Positions 8,220 to 16,094 of a stretch of 64,000 nucleotides of DNA are shown piece by piece. The first letter of the stretch is position 1. Each line of letters opens with the position of its first letter. The stretch spans positions 3,773,722-3,837,721 of the forward strand of contig NZ_LT629742.1 in NCBI RefSeq assembly GCF_900104895.1, written 5' to 3'. The notes beneath the pieces are model-generated. The model searched no databases. It was not told the DNA's origin and saw only the letters and a program-made list of their open reading frames with translations. Origin of the DNA: Microterricola viridarii (lineage in GTDB: Bacteria > Actinomycetota > Actinomycetes > Actinomycetales > Microbacteriaceae). Made by a program: the position numbers and the translations under genes.

Positions 8220-9515
8220 GTGACCGTTCTCGACGACCATGCAAATGCGAGTGCGTCACGCGCGCAGAGCCGCACCGGGGCCATCGAGCTGAGGGGCATC
8301 AGCAAGTACTACGGCGACACGGCAGCAGTCAACGATCTGAGCCTCGACATCGCGGCCGGCGAGTTCATCTCGCTGCTCGGGCCCTCCGGCTGCGGCAAGA
8401 CCACGACGCTGCGCATGATCGCCGGCTTCGAGCACCCGGATGCCGGCGACATCCTCATCTCGGGCCAGAGCGTGCTCGGCGAGCCGCCGTACCGCCGCAA
8501 CGTCAACACGGTCTTCCAGGCGTACGCGCTGTTCCCGCACATGAGCATCGCCGAGAACGTCGCCTACGGGTTGCAGCAGAAGCGCACCCCGAAGGCCGAG
8601 ATCCGCGAGCGGGTGGCCGAGGCCCTCGACATGGTGCAGATGCGCCGCTTCGCCGACCGCAAGCCGACGCAGCTCTCTGGCGGCCAGCAGCAGCGCGTCG
8701 CGCTGGCCCGCGCCCTCGTCAACCGGCCGGCCGTGCTGCTGCTCGACGAGCCGCTCGGCGCGCTCGACCGGCAGCTGCGCGAGGAGATGCAGCTGGAGCT
8801 CAAGCTGCTGCAGTCCCGCCTCGGCATCACCTTCGTCTTCGTCACGCACGACCAGGGTGAGGCGCTCTCGATGAGCGACCGGATCGCGATCATGCGCGAC
8901 GGGCACATCGAGCAGCTCGCCGACGCCGACACCATCTACGCCGCACCGGCCACGGCCTACGTCGCCGGCTTCGTCGGCCAGCAGAACTTCCTCACCGGCA
9001 CCATCGTCGGCGACGAGCCGGGCGCCACCATGCTGCAGAGCGCACACGGCCTGCTGCGGGCGGCGAGAATCGCCTCCGGCACGCCCCGGCTCCGGGTCGG
9101 TGCCGCCGCGCAGGCGGCCGTGCGCCCCGAGTTCGTGCAGATCAACGCCCGCTCGGGCGGCGCGCATGCCGCATCCACCGGCGAGGGCGTGGGCGGAGCA
9201 GACGGCTCCAACCGGGTCGCCGGCACGCTCATCGGCGTCTCCCACCTCGGCGAGACGATGCAGTACCTCGTGCAGCTCGGCGGCACCGGCACCGCGACGC
9301 AGAGCCTGCTCGCCCGCCGGCCCACCCCCGAGGCGCCGCGGCTCGCCATCGGCGACGACGTCTGGTGCTCCTGGAGCCCGGACTCCGTCATCCTCTTCGC
9401 CGCCGACGAGCTGCCAGACACTGCGCACGTCGAGCCGCCGACTCTTTCCCCCGTACTGGCAACCCCTGCACCGGCAACCCCTGCACCGGCAACCCCCTTG
9501 GAGGACCACTCATGA
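8220..9515 (+). CDS. potA: Spermidine/putrescine-type ABC transporter ATP-binding protein
   Basis: 431 residues from GTG 8220, which has GGAGG five bases upstream (ATG 8187 or 8208 are in-frame alternatives). The ATPase domain shows Walker A GPSGCGKT (about residues 54-61), the signature [15 protein letters not shown], Walker [12 protein letters not shown] and the switch His in [11 protein letters not shown]. The remaining C-terminal part is a TOBE-like domain typical of PotA/FbpC. It ends in a Pro-Ala-Thr tail encoded by a 15-bp repeat (9458-9497). It energises import through the two permeases downstream; its stop overlaps the receptor gene start by four bases. Confidence 0.93.
   Translation: MTVLDDHANASASRAQSRTGAIELRGISKYYGDTAAVNDLSLDIAAGEFISLLGPSGCGKTTTLRMIAGFEHPDAGDILISGQSVLGEPPYRRNVNTVFQAYALFPHMSIAENVAYGLQQKRTPKAEIRERVAEALDMVQMRRFADRKPTQLSGGQQQRVALARALVNRPAVLLLDEPLGALDRQLREEMQLELKLLQSRLGITFVFVTHDQGEALSMSDRIAIMRDGHIEQLADADTIYAAPATAYVAGFVGQQNFLTGTIVGDEPGATMLQSAHGLLRAARIASGTPRLRVGAAAQAAVRPEFVQINARSGGAHAASTGEGVGGADGSNRVAGTLIGVSHLGETMQYLVQLGGTGTATQSLLARRPTPEAPRLAIGDDVWCSWSPDSVILFAADELPDTAHVEPPTLSPVLATPAPATPAPATPLEDHS
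9458..9497 (+). repeat. 15-bp direct repeat inside the 3' end of potA
   Basis: GGCAACCCCTGCACC occurs at 9458-9472 and 9473-9487 with a partial third copy at 9488-9497, coding for a short (ATPAP)n tail. Likely replication slippage in a non-essential tail. Confidence 0.8.
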
Positions 9516-10699
9516 CCGCTGAACGTTCCCCCCTGCGCATTCTCGCCAGCTCATCCGCGGCCCCGATCATCGCCCGCGAGCTCAGCCGCCGGCGCTTCCT
9601 CAGCTTCGCCGCCGCCGCGGGCGGCACCCTGTTCCTGGCCGCGTGCAGCAGCCCGGGCAGCAACGCGGGCAGCAGCGCCCAGGCCTCCGGCGGCCCGCTC
9701 GAGGACAAGCTCTCCATCTACACCTGGGGCGACTACGACGCCCCGAGCGTGCTCGAGGAGTTCACGTCGACGCTCGGCCCGGCCATCACCCTGGACTCCT
9801 TCGCCTCCAACGAGGAGATGATCTCCAAGCTCGTCGCGGCCAAGGGCACCAGCGGCTACGACATCATCGTGCCGACCGGCCCGTTCATCCCGCAGATGAT
9901 CGAGAACGGCCTGCTCACCAAGCTCAACCGCGACCTCATCCCGAACATCCAGTACATGGACCCGGCCTTCCTCGGCCAGGACTGGGATTCCGGCAACGTG
10001 TACACCATCTGCAAGGCCTGGGGAACGACCGGCTTCGTCTACGACAAGACCGTCATCACGCGCGAGCTCACCAGCTGGGACGACTTCATTGACGCCGCCC
10101 AGAACGAGGCCAGCGGCAAGACCTCGCTGCTGGACGACCCGGCCCCGCTGGCCGGCATCTACTTCTGGTCCAACGGCATCGACTGGATGACGACCGACCC
10201 CGCCGAGCTCGACGCCTGCGAGAACTTCCTCGTCAACGAGCTCGCCCCGCACGTCACCGCCTTCGACTCCTACCCCGGCGGCGCCGCGATCCCGCAGGCG
10301 ACGCACGCCCTCATGCAGGTCTGGAACGGCGACGCCCGCATCGGAATTCAGGAGAGCCCCGACCCGGAGCGCTGGCAGTGGGTGCTCGGAGCCCCCGACA
10401 CCGAGCTCTGGATGGACAACTGGGCGATCGCCGCCGGCGCGCCGCACCCGGAGGCCGCGCACGCCTTCATCAACTTCGTGCTCACCCCGGAGAACTCACT
10501 CGCCGAGCTGGACTACATCGGCTACCACACCGGCGCGCTCGACATCCAGGCGGCGGCTGAGGATGCCGGCATCGAGATGCTCGACCTGGTCTTCTTCTCC
10601 CCCGAGCAGATCGCCACGATGCACACCGGCAAGGTCACCGAGGCCCAGCAGCGCATCGTCGACATCTGGAACAACACCAAGGCCGCAGCGGGCGCTTGA
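9512..10699 (+). CDS. potD: Polyamine-type ABC transporter substrate-binding lipoprotein
   Basis: 395 residues. The N terminus carries a twin-arginine sequence (SRRRFLSF, about residues 25-32) followed by a hydrophobic stretch and the lipobox LAAC, so it is probably a Tat-exported lipoprotein anchored outside the membrane. The mature part resembles PotD/spermidine-binding proteins: KLSIYTWGDYDAPSVLEEF at the start and GYDIIVPTGPFIPQMIENG. It captures the substrate for the permeases encoded next. The start ATG overlaps the potA stop (ATGA), and the stop overlaps the next start by one base. The actual substrate could also be another cationic compound. Confidence 0.9.
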   Translation: MTAERSPLRILASSSAAPIIARELSRRRFLSFAAAAGGTLFLAACSSPGSNAGSSAQASGGPLEDKLSIYTWGDYDAPSVLEEFTSTLGPAITLDSFASNEEMISKLVAAKGTSGYDIIVPTGPFIPQMIENGLLTKLNRDLIPNIQYMDPAFLGQDWDSGNVYTICKAWGTTGFVYDKTVITRELTSWDDFIDAAQNEASGKTSLLDDPAPLAGIYFWSNGIDWMTTDPAELDACENFLVNELAPHVTAFDSYPGGAAIPQATHALMQVWNGDARIGIQESPDPERWQWVLGAPDTELWMDNWAIAAGAPHPEAAHAFINFVLTPENSLAELDYIGYHTGALDIQAAAEDAGIEMLDLVFFSPEQIATMHTGKVTEAQQRIVDIWNNTKAAAGA

Positions 10700-11604
10700 T
10701 GGCAAGCCCCTCCGCCCCGCGCCGGCTGCCGGCGCCGCTCCTGGCATTCCCGGCCTGGGCCTGGCTGCTCTTCTTCTTCGTCGCGCCCGTCGGCATGGTG
10801 CTCTGGTTCAGCTTCGGCTACAAGCCGGGCATCTTCGGCACGCACGCCAACGACGTGCTCTCGTTCGACCGCTACATCGAGGCGCTCTCGCCCACGTTCT
10901 TCGCCACCTTCGTCAACACGCTCTGGGTGGGGCTGGCCGGCACGGCGCTCTGCCTGGTGATCGGCGGGCCCGTGGCGTACTGGATGGCGGTGAAGGCGCC
11001 GATGAACCGGCGCGGGCTGCTGCTGGCGCTCGTCATGGTGCCGTTCTGGACCAACTTCCTGGTGCGCACGATCGGCTGGCAGGTGATCCTCGCGCCCGAG
11101 GGCTGGCTGTCGACGCTGCTGCAGGCCGTCGGCCTGCAGGAGGGGCCGCTTGAGCTGCTCTACACCCGCACCGCCGTGCTCATCGGCGTCGTCTACAACT
11201 ATCTGCCGCTGATGATCCTGCCCCTCTTCGTCGCCTTCGACCGGGTGGGCGGCTCCCTCCGCGAGGCCAGCAAGGACCTGGGCGCGAACCGCATCCGCAC
11301 CTTCACCCAGGTCACCGTGCCACTGGCCCAGCCCGGCATCATCGCCGGCGTGCTGCTCGTCTTCATCCCGTTGATGGGTGACTACATCACCGCGACGGTG
11401 CTCGGCGGCGCGAAGGGCAACATGATCGGCCAGTTGGTGGCCAGCCAGTTCCAGACAGCGCAGAACTGGGCGCTCGGCTCAGCGATGGCCGTGCTGCTGA
11501 TCCTGGTGATCGCGCTCACCGTCGCCGCCGGGGCGCTGCTGCTCTGGCTGCTGACCTGGCCGGCCCGTTCCCGTCGACGCCTGGTGTTGGGAGACGCATC
11601 ATGA
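10699..11604 (+). CDS. potB: Polyamine-type ABC transporter permease (PotB-like)
   Basis: 301 residues with about six membrane helices. The EAA loop that docks on the ATPase is visible as EASKDLGANRIRTFTQVTVP followed by LAQPGIIAG (about residues 190-220). It forms the inner-membrane channel together with the next gene product. The start ATG overlaps the receptor gene stop (TGATG) and the end overlaps potC by four bases, so potA-potD-potB-potC form one tightly packed operon. Gene order with the receptor before the permeases is common in actinobacteria. Confidence 0.93.
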   Translation: MASPSAPRRLPAPLLAFPAWAWLLFFFVAPVGMVLWFSFGYKPGIFGTHANDVLSFDRYIEALSPTFFATFVNTLWVGLAGTALCLVIGGPVAYWMAVKAPMNRRGLLLALVMVPFWTNFLVRTIGWQVILAPEGWLSTLLQAVGLQEGPLELLYTRTAVLIGVVYNYLPLMILPLFVAFDRVGGSLREASKDLGANRIRTFTQVTVPLAQPGIIAGVLLVFIPLMGDYITATVLGGAKGNMIGQLVASQFQTAQNWALGSAMAVLLILVIALTVAAGALLLWLLTWPARSRRRLVLGDAS

Positions 11605-12509
11605 CCGAGTTGCATGCCACCCGCGCCATCGCGGTCGCCGAGGGGTCCCGCTCGCGGAGCCGGTTCCGCACCCGGCGCTCGGCCGCCGACATCGGCCTCA
11701 CCGTCTGGAGCATCGCGGTCTTCCTGTTCTTGTTCGCGCCGATCATCGTGATCATCGCCTACTCGTTCAACGTGGGCCGGCTGCTCGTCTCCTGGGATCA
11801 CTTCGGCTTCGACTCGTTCGCCGCGATCGTCACGAAGCCGGCGATCCGGGATGCCGTCCTGGTGTCGATCCGCACGGGCGCCGTCGCCGCGCTGCTCGCG
11901 ACCGCGCTCGGCACGCTGGCCGGCATCGCCATGGCCCGGCGCCCCGGCAAGTGGGTGTTCTGGTTCATCGGGCTGCTGCTGCTCGTCTCGGTCACCCCGG
12001 AGATCGTGGATGCCGTCGCGCTGCTGCCCTGGCTCGTCTTCCTCGGCCAGGACCTCGGCCTCGGCATCTTCAGCGACGGCATTGTGCGCCTCGTCATCGG
12101 CCACTCCCTGTTCTCCACGGCGATCGTCGCGTACATCGTGCGGGCCAGGCTCGTCGGCCTGGACGCACAGCTCGAGGAGGCATCCGCTGACCTGTACGCT
12201 CCGCCGCTGCGCACCTTCTGGCGGGTCACCCTGCCGCTCGCGCTGCCCGCCGTGCTCGCCGGCGGCCTGCTCTCGTTCACGCTCAGCCTCGACAACACCA
12301 TCGTCGCGGCCTTCGTGCAGGTGTCCGGAACGACGCCGTGGCCGGTCTACGTGCTGAGCGCTCTGCGCAGCGGGCTCCGGCCCGAGATCGCCGCCGTGTC
12401 GACGATCATGCTGCTGCTCACCCTCTTCGCCCTCGCCATGGTGGCCGTCGTGCTGCGGCGTGCCGGCGACTCCGCCACGCAGATCGCCCGCACCATGGCG
12501 GGAAGCTAG
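11601..12509 (+). CDS. potC: Polyamine-type ABC transporter permease (PotC-like)
   Basis: 302 residues, about six membrane helices, partner of the preceding permease. The EAA loop reads LEEASADLYAPPLRTFWRVT followed by LPLALPAVLAGGLLSF (about residues 190-225), and SLDNTIVAAFVQ with GTTPWPVYVLS matches the PotC C-terminal region. The first 30 residues are a basic, cytoplasmic leader. It is the last transporter gene; an amidohydrolase starts 57 bases downstream on the same strand. Confidence 0.93.
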   Translation: MTELHATRAIAVAEGSRSRSRFRTRRSAADIGLTVWSIAVFLFLFAPIIVIIAYSFNVGRLLVSWDHFGFDSFAAIVTKPAIRDAVLVSIRTGAVAALLATALGTLAGIAMARRPGKWVFWFIGLLLLVSVTPEIVDAVALLPWLVFLGQDLGLGIFSDGIVRLVIGHSLFSTAIVAYIVRARLVGLDAQLEEASADLYAPPLRTFWRVTLPLALPAVLAGGLLSFTLSLDNTIVAAFVQVSGTTPWPVYVLSALRSGLRPEIAAVSTIMLLLTLFALAMVAVVLRRAGDSATQIARTMAGS

Positions 12510-12566
12510 GAACACTCGAACCCAGGACAAGCTCCGCACCACCACTGCCAGCCCGAAGGAGCAGCA

Positions 12567-14219
12567 ATGACCAGTACCGACGCCGACCTCGTCTTCTCCG
12601 GCGGCACGGTCTTCACCGCCAATACCGTGCGCGCCACGGCGAGCGCCGTCGCGGTCCGCGGCGGGCGCATCATCGCCGTTGGGCATGAGGAGGTGCGCGA
12701 GCTGATCGGCCCGCACACCGAGCTGGTGAACCTGGCCGGCCGCCTGCTCGTGCCCGGTTTCCAGGACGCGCACGTGCACCCGGTCTGGGGCGGGCTCGAC
12801 CTCATGCGCTGCAACCTGGCCGACGTCAACACGCGCACCGAGTACCGCTCGCTCATCGCCGAGCACGCCCGCGACAACCCAGACACCGAGTGGATCCTGG
12901 GCGGCGGCTGGAGCATGTCGGTGTTCCCGGGCGGCACTCCCCTGGCATCCGACTTGGACGACATCGTCGGCGACCGGCCCGCCTTCCTGACCAACCGCGA
13001 CGGCCACGGCGCCTGGGTCAGCTCGCGCGCCCTGCAGCTGGCCGGCATCGACCGCGACACCCCGGACCCGGCCGACGGCCGCATCGAGCGGCTCGCCGAC
13101 GGCACGCCGTCCGGCACACTGCACGAGGGCGCGATGAACCTGGTGAACCGGCTGCTGCCGAAGGTGGGCGCCGCCGGCATGCGCGAGGCGCTGCTCACCG
13201 GGCAGGCCTACTTGCACTCGCACGGGGTGACGGCCTGGCAGGATGCCATTGTCGGCAGCTACGGCGATGCCGACGACCCGGCCCCGAGCTACCTCGCGGC
13301 GGCCCGCTCCGGCGAGCTGACCGGGCGCGTTGTCGGGGCGCTCTGGTGGGATCGCAGCCGCGGCCTGGAGCAGATCGAGGAGTTGGTGGCGCGGCGGGCC
13401 GAGGTGCACTCTGGCCGCTTCGCCGCGACCAGTGTCAAGGTGATGCAGGACGGCGTCGCCGAGAACTTCACCGCGTCGATGCTCGAGCCGTACTCCGACG
13501 GGCACGGGCACCCGAGCGACAACTCGGGCATCAGCTTCGTGCCGCCCGAGATCTTGAACGAGGCCGTCCCGCTGCTCGACGAGCTCGGCTTCCAGATGCA
13601 CTTCCACGCCATCGGCGACCGCGCCGTGCGGGAGTGCCTGGACGCAGTCGCCGTCGCCGTCGCGCGGAACGGACGCAACGACAACCGCCACCACATCGCG
13701 CACCTGCAGGTCGTGCACCCCGAGGATGTGCCGCGGTTCCGCGAGCTCGGCGTCGCCGCCAACATGCAGTCGTTCTGGGCGACGCTGGAGCCGCAGATGG
13801 TCGACCTCACGCTGCCGTTCCTCGGGCCGACCCGCTCCGCCTGGCAGTACCCCTTCGGCGACCTGCTCCGCTCCGGCGCCGTGCTGGCCGCCGGCAGCGA
13901 CTGGTCGGTGTCCACGCCGAACCCGCTCGCGGCCATCCACACGGCCGTGAACCGCCAGGCGGCGCCCGGCTATGAGGAGGGCGACTACGAGCCGTTCCTG
14001 CCGGAGCAGGCGATCGACCTGGCCAGCTCGCTCACCGCGTACACGGCCGGCTCGGCCTGGGTGAACCACTTGGACGACATCACCGGCACGATCGAGGTGG
14101 GCAAGTTCGCCGACCTCGCCGTGCTCAGCCGCGACCCGTTCGCCGGGCCCCAGGAGGAGATCGGCCTCACCACGGTCGAGCAGACCTTCATCGAGGGCGA
14201 GCGCGTCTTCGGCGTCTAG
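12567..14219 (+). CDS. Amidohydrolase family protein (YtcJ-like)
   Basis: 550 residues of the amidohydrolase superfamily (Amidohydro_3 subgroup), metal-dependent hydrolases in the cytoplasm. The metal-site motif is FQDAHVHPVWGG (about residues 66-77); later metal or catalytic positions are in QMHFHAIGDRAV, NRHHIAHLQVVHPED and AAGSDWSVSTPNPL. ATG 12567 has GAAGGAGC upstream. Being co-directional with the polyamine-type importer suggests that it acts on the imported amide or amine derivative. The exact substrate of this subgroup is generally unknown. Confidence 0.88.
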   Translation: MTSTDADLVFSGGTVFTANTVRATASAVAVRGGRIIAVGHEEVRELIGPHTELVNLAGRLLVPGFQDAHVHPVWGGLDLMRCNLADVNTRTEYRSLIAEHARDNPDTEWILGGGWSMSVFPGGTPLASDLDDIVGDRPAFLTNRDGHGAWVSSRALQLAGIDRDTPDPADGRIERLADGTPSGTLHEGAMNLVNRLLPKVGAAGMREALLTGQAYLHSHGVTAWQDAIVGSYGDADDPAPSYLAAARSGELTGRVVGALWWDRSRGLEQIEELVARRAEVHSGRFAATSVKVMQDGVAENFTASMLEPYSDGHGHPSDNSGISFVPPEILNEAVPLLDELGFQMHFHAIGDRAVRECLDAVAVAVARNGRNDNRHHIAHLQVVHPEDVPRFRELGVAANMQSFWATLEPQMVDLTLPFLGPTRSAWQYPFGDLLRSGAVLAAGSDWSVSTPNPLAAIHTAVNRQAAPGYEEGDYEPFLPEQAIDLASSLTAYTAGSAWVNHLDDITGTIEVGKFADLAVLSRDPFAGPQEEIGLTTVEQTFIEGERVFGV

Positions 14220-14255
14220 CCCCTGCTCCCCGCTGGCGCACGGGCGCGCCCCGTC

Positions 14256-14386
14256 GAGCCGACGGGCACACCGCCGTCGGCTCCCCGGCTTCGGGCGCTG
14301 CGCTGCTCGTTCCTCGCGGCGCGGCCCCCTCGAGCCGACGTGCACACTCCCGTTGGCTCGAGGGAGCGCCAGCGACCGAAGCCAAC
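14256..14386. repeat. Intergenic hairpins and repeat copies after the amidohydrolase gene
   Basis: GAGCCGACGG (14256-14265) pairs with CCGTCGGCTC (14274-14283), a likely terminator for the upstream operon. A copy of the GTTGGCT...AGCCAAC element lies at 14352-14386, and GAGCCGACG at 14333 can also pair with the CGTTGGCTC at its left end. No gene is seen in 14220-14462. Confidence 0.65.
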
Positions 14387-14402
14387 AGCGACCCGGACTC
14401 GA

Positions 14403-14428
14403 AACAGAAGTTTCGTGTTTGTTCTGTT
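14403..14428. promoter_or_regulatory. Inverted repeat AACAGAA-N12-TTCTGTT upstream of the RamB-type regulator
   Basis: Perfect 7-bp arms at 14403-14409 and 14422-14428, 35 bases before the regulator ATG, in an AT-rich stretch that probably contains the promoter. Regulators of this family are often autoregulated, so this is a candidate operator. Binding is inferred. Confidence 0.45.
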
Positions 14429-14462
14429 TGTGCGTTCCGGTGGGGCGTGACAGCATCGGTTC

Positions 14463-15992
14463 ATGATCACCGCCGATCGCACCGCCGACCCGACCCGTCC
14501 GACGCCGGGAGCGCCAGAGCGCGGCGTCGATGTGGCGGGCGTCGCGACGCCGGTTGCCGACACCGACGTCGACGCCCTCACGCTCGGCCGCCGCATCCGC
14601 CAGCGCCGCACCGCCATCGGCATGACGCTCGAGCAGCTGGCCGCCGCCATCGACCGCGCACCCAGCCAGGTCTCCACCCTCGAGAACGGCAAGCGGGAGC
14701 CGCGCCTCTCCATGCTCCGCACCATCGCGCAGGCACTCGACACCAGCGTGGACGAACTGCTCCGCTCCGAGGCGCCGAGCCCGCGCGCCGCGCTGGAGAT
14801 CGCCGTCGAGCGCGCCCAGCGCGGGCCCGTCTTCGGGGCGCTCGGGCTGCCGTCGTTCCGCGTGGGCAAAGGGCACAGCGACCAGACCCTGCAGACGATC
14901 CTGACCCTGCACAACGAGATCGACCGGCTGCACCGCGAGCGCGCGGCCACCCCGGAGGAGGCCCGCCGGGCCAACGCCGAGCTCCGGGCCACGATGCGCG
15001 CCCGCGACAACTACTTCGCCGAGCTGGAGAGTGCGGCCGGTGCTCTGCTCAACGCCGTCGGGCACACCGGGGGGCCGGTCTCCCAGCAGATGGTCGCCGA
15101 CATGGCCAGCCACCTCGGCTACTCGCTGCACTACGTCGGTGATCTGCCGCACTCGACCCGCTCCGTCACAGACAAGCGGAACGGCAGGGTGTACCTGCCG
15201 ACAGAGCAGTCGGCGTCTCGGGACTCTCGCTCCCCGATCCTGCAGGCCCTCGCCAGTCATGTGCTCGGCCACGAGGAGCCGCGAAATTACGCCGACTTTC
15301 TACAGCAGCGCGTCGAGACGAACTACCTGACCGCGGCGATCCTGCTGCCGGAGCAGGCGACGGTGCGCTTCCTCAGCGAGGCCAAGAACCTGCGCCGCAT
15401 CTCGATGGAGGAGCTGCGCGACGCCTTCGCCGTCTCCTACGAGACGGCCGCGCACCGCTTCACCAACCTCGCCACCGCGCGCCTGGACATCCCGGTGCAC
15501 TTCATGAAGGTGCACGAGTCCGGCACCATCATCAAGGCGTACGAGAACGACGCGGTGCGCTTCCCGAGCGACGCGCTCGGCGCCGTCGAGGGCACGATCG
15601 TCTGCCGCAGTTGGACGGCGCGCACCGTGTTCGACGTCGAGGATCGCTTCAGCCCCTGGTACCAGTACACCGACACCCCGAGCGGAACGTTCTGGTGCAC
15701 CTCCCGCATCGAGAAGGCCAAGGAGGGCGAGTACTCGGTGAGCGTCGGGGTGCCGTTCGCACACGTCAAGTGGTTCCGCGGCCGGGAGAGCACACACCGC
15801 GCCGTCTCCCGTTGCCCAGACGAGTCGTGCTGCCGCCGGGCGCCGTCCGATCTCGCCGAGCGCTGGGCCGAGCAGTCCTGGCCGGCCGCACGCACGCCGA
15901 CGAGCCTGCTCGCCGCGCTGCCGACGGGCAGCTACCCCGGCGTTGACCAGACCGAGGTGTTCCAGTTCCTCGAGGCGCACGCGCCCCGCTAG
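14463..15992 (+). CDS. XRE-family regulator with IrrE-like and short-chain acyl-CoA regulator domains (RamB/ScfR type)
   Basis: 509 residues. An XRE helix-turn-helix is at about 40-95 (GRRIRQRRTAIGMTLEQLA, then APSQVSTLENGKREPRLSML). The middle resembles the ImmA/IrrE-like domain (YNYLTAA-type stretch ETNYLTAAILLPEQATVRF). The C terminus carries a cysteine-rich patch (RCPDESCCRRAP) typical of the short-chain fatty-acid regulator group. In corynebacteria the homologue RamB represses glyoxylate and acetate genes and activates itself. aceA-aceB lie 6.5 kb upstream, so a role in acetate or fatty-acid metabolism is plausible but inferred. PrpR/MccR-like roles are alternatives. Confidence 0.85.
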   Translation: MITADRTADPTRPTPGAPERGVDVAGVATPVADTDVDALTLGRRIRQRRTAIGMTLEQLAAAIDRAPSQVSTLENGKREPRLSMLRTIAQALDTSVDELLRSEAPSPRAALEIAVERAQRGPVFGALGLPSFRVGKGHSDQTLQTILTLHNEIDRLHRERAATPEEARRANAELRATMRARDNYFAELESAAGALLNAVGHTGGPVSQQMVADMASHLGYSLHYVGDLPHSTRSVTDKRNGRVYLPTEQSASRDSRSPILQALASHVLGHEEPRNYADFLQQRVETNYLTAAILLPEQATVRFLSEAKNLRRISMEELRDAFAVSYETAAHRFTNLATARLDIPVHFMKVHESGTIIKAYENDAVRFPSDALGAVEGTIVCRSWTARTVFDVEDRFSPWYQYTDTPSGTFWCTSRIEKAKEGEYSVSVGVPFAHVKWFRGRESTHRAVSRCPDESCCRRAPSDLAERWAEQSWPAARTPTSLLAALPTGSYPGVDQTEVFQFLEAHAPR

Positions 15993-16003
15993 CTCTCGGC
16001 CGG

Positions 16004-16058
16004 TTGGGAGGCGAACGGCAGATCGGGAGGCCGGCCGGCCCCCGTTCCCGCCTCCCAA
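16004..16058. terminator. Inverted repeat between convergent genes
   Basis: TTGGGAGGCGAACGG (16004-16018) pairs, with one bulge, with CCGTTCCCGCCTCCCAA (16042-16058); a GGCCGGCCGGCC stretch lies in the loop. It sits between the convergent ends of the RamB-type regulator and the DUF3516 helicase and probably terminates both. Confidence 0.55.
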
Positions 16059-16094
16059 TCTTCCTTCGGCCTCCCAAGGGGGGGTGGTGGGTGG

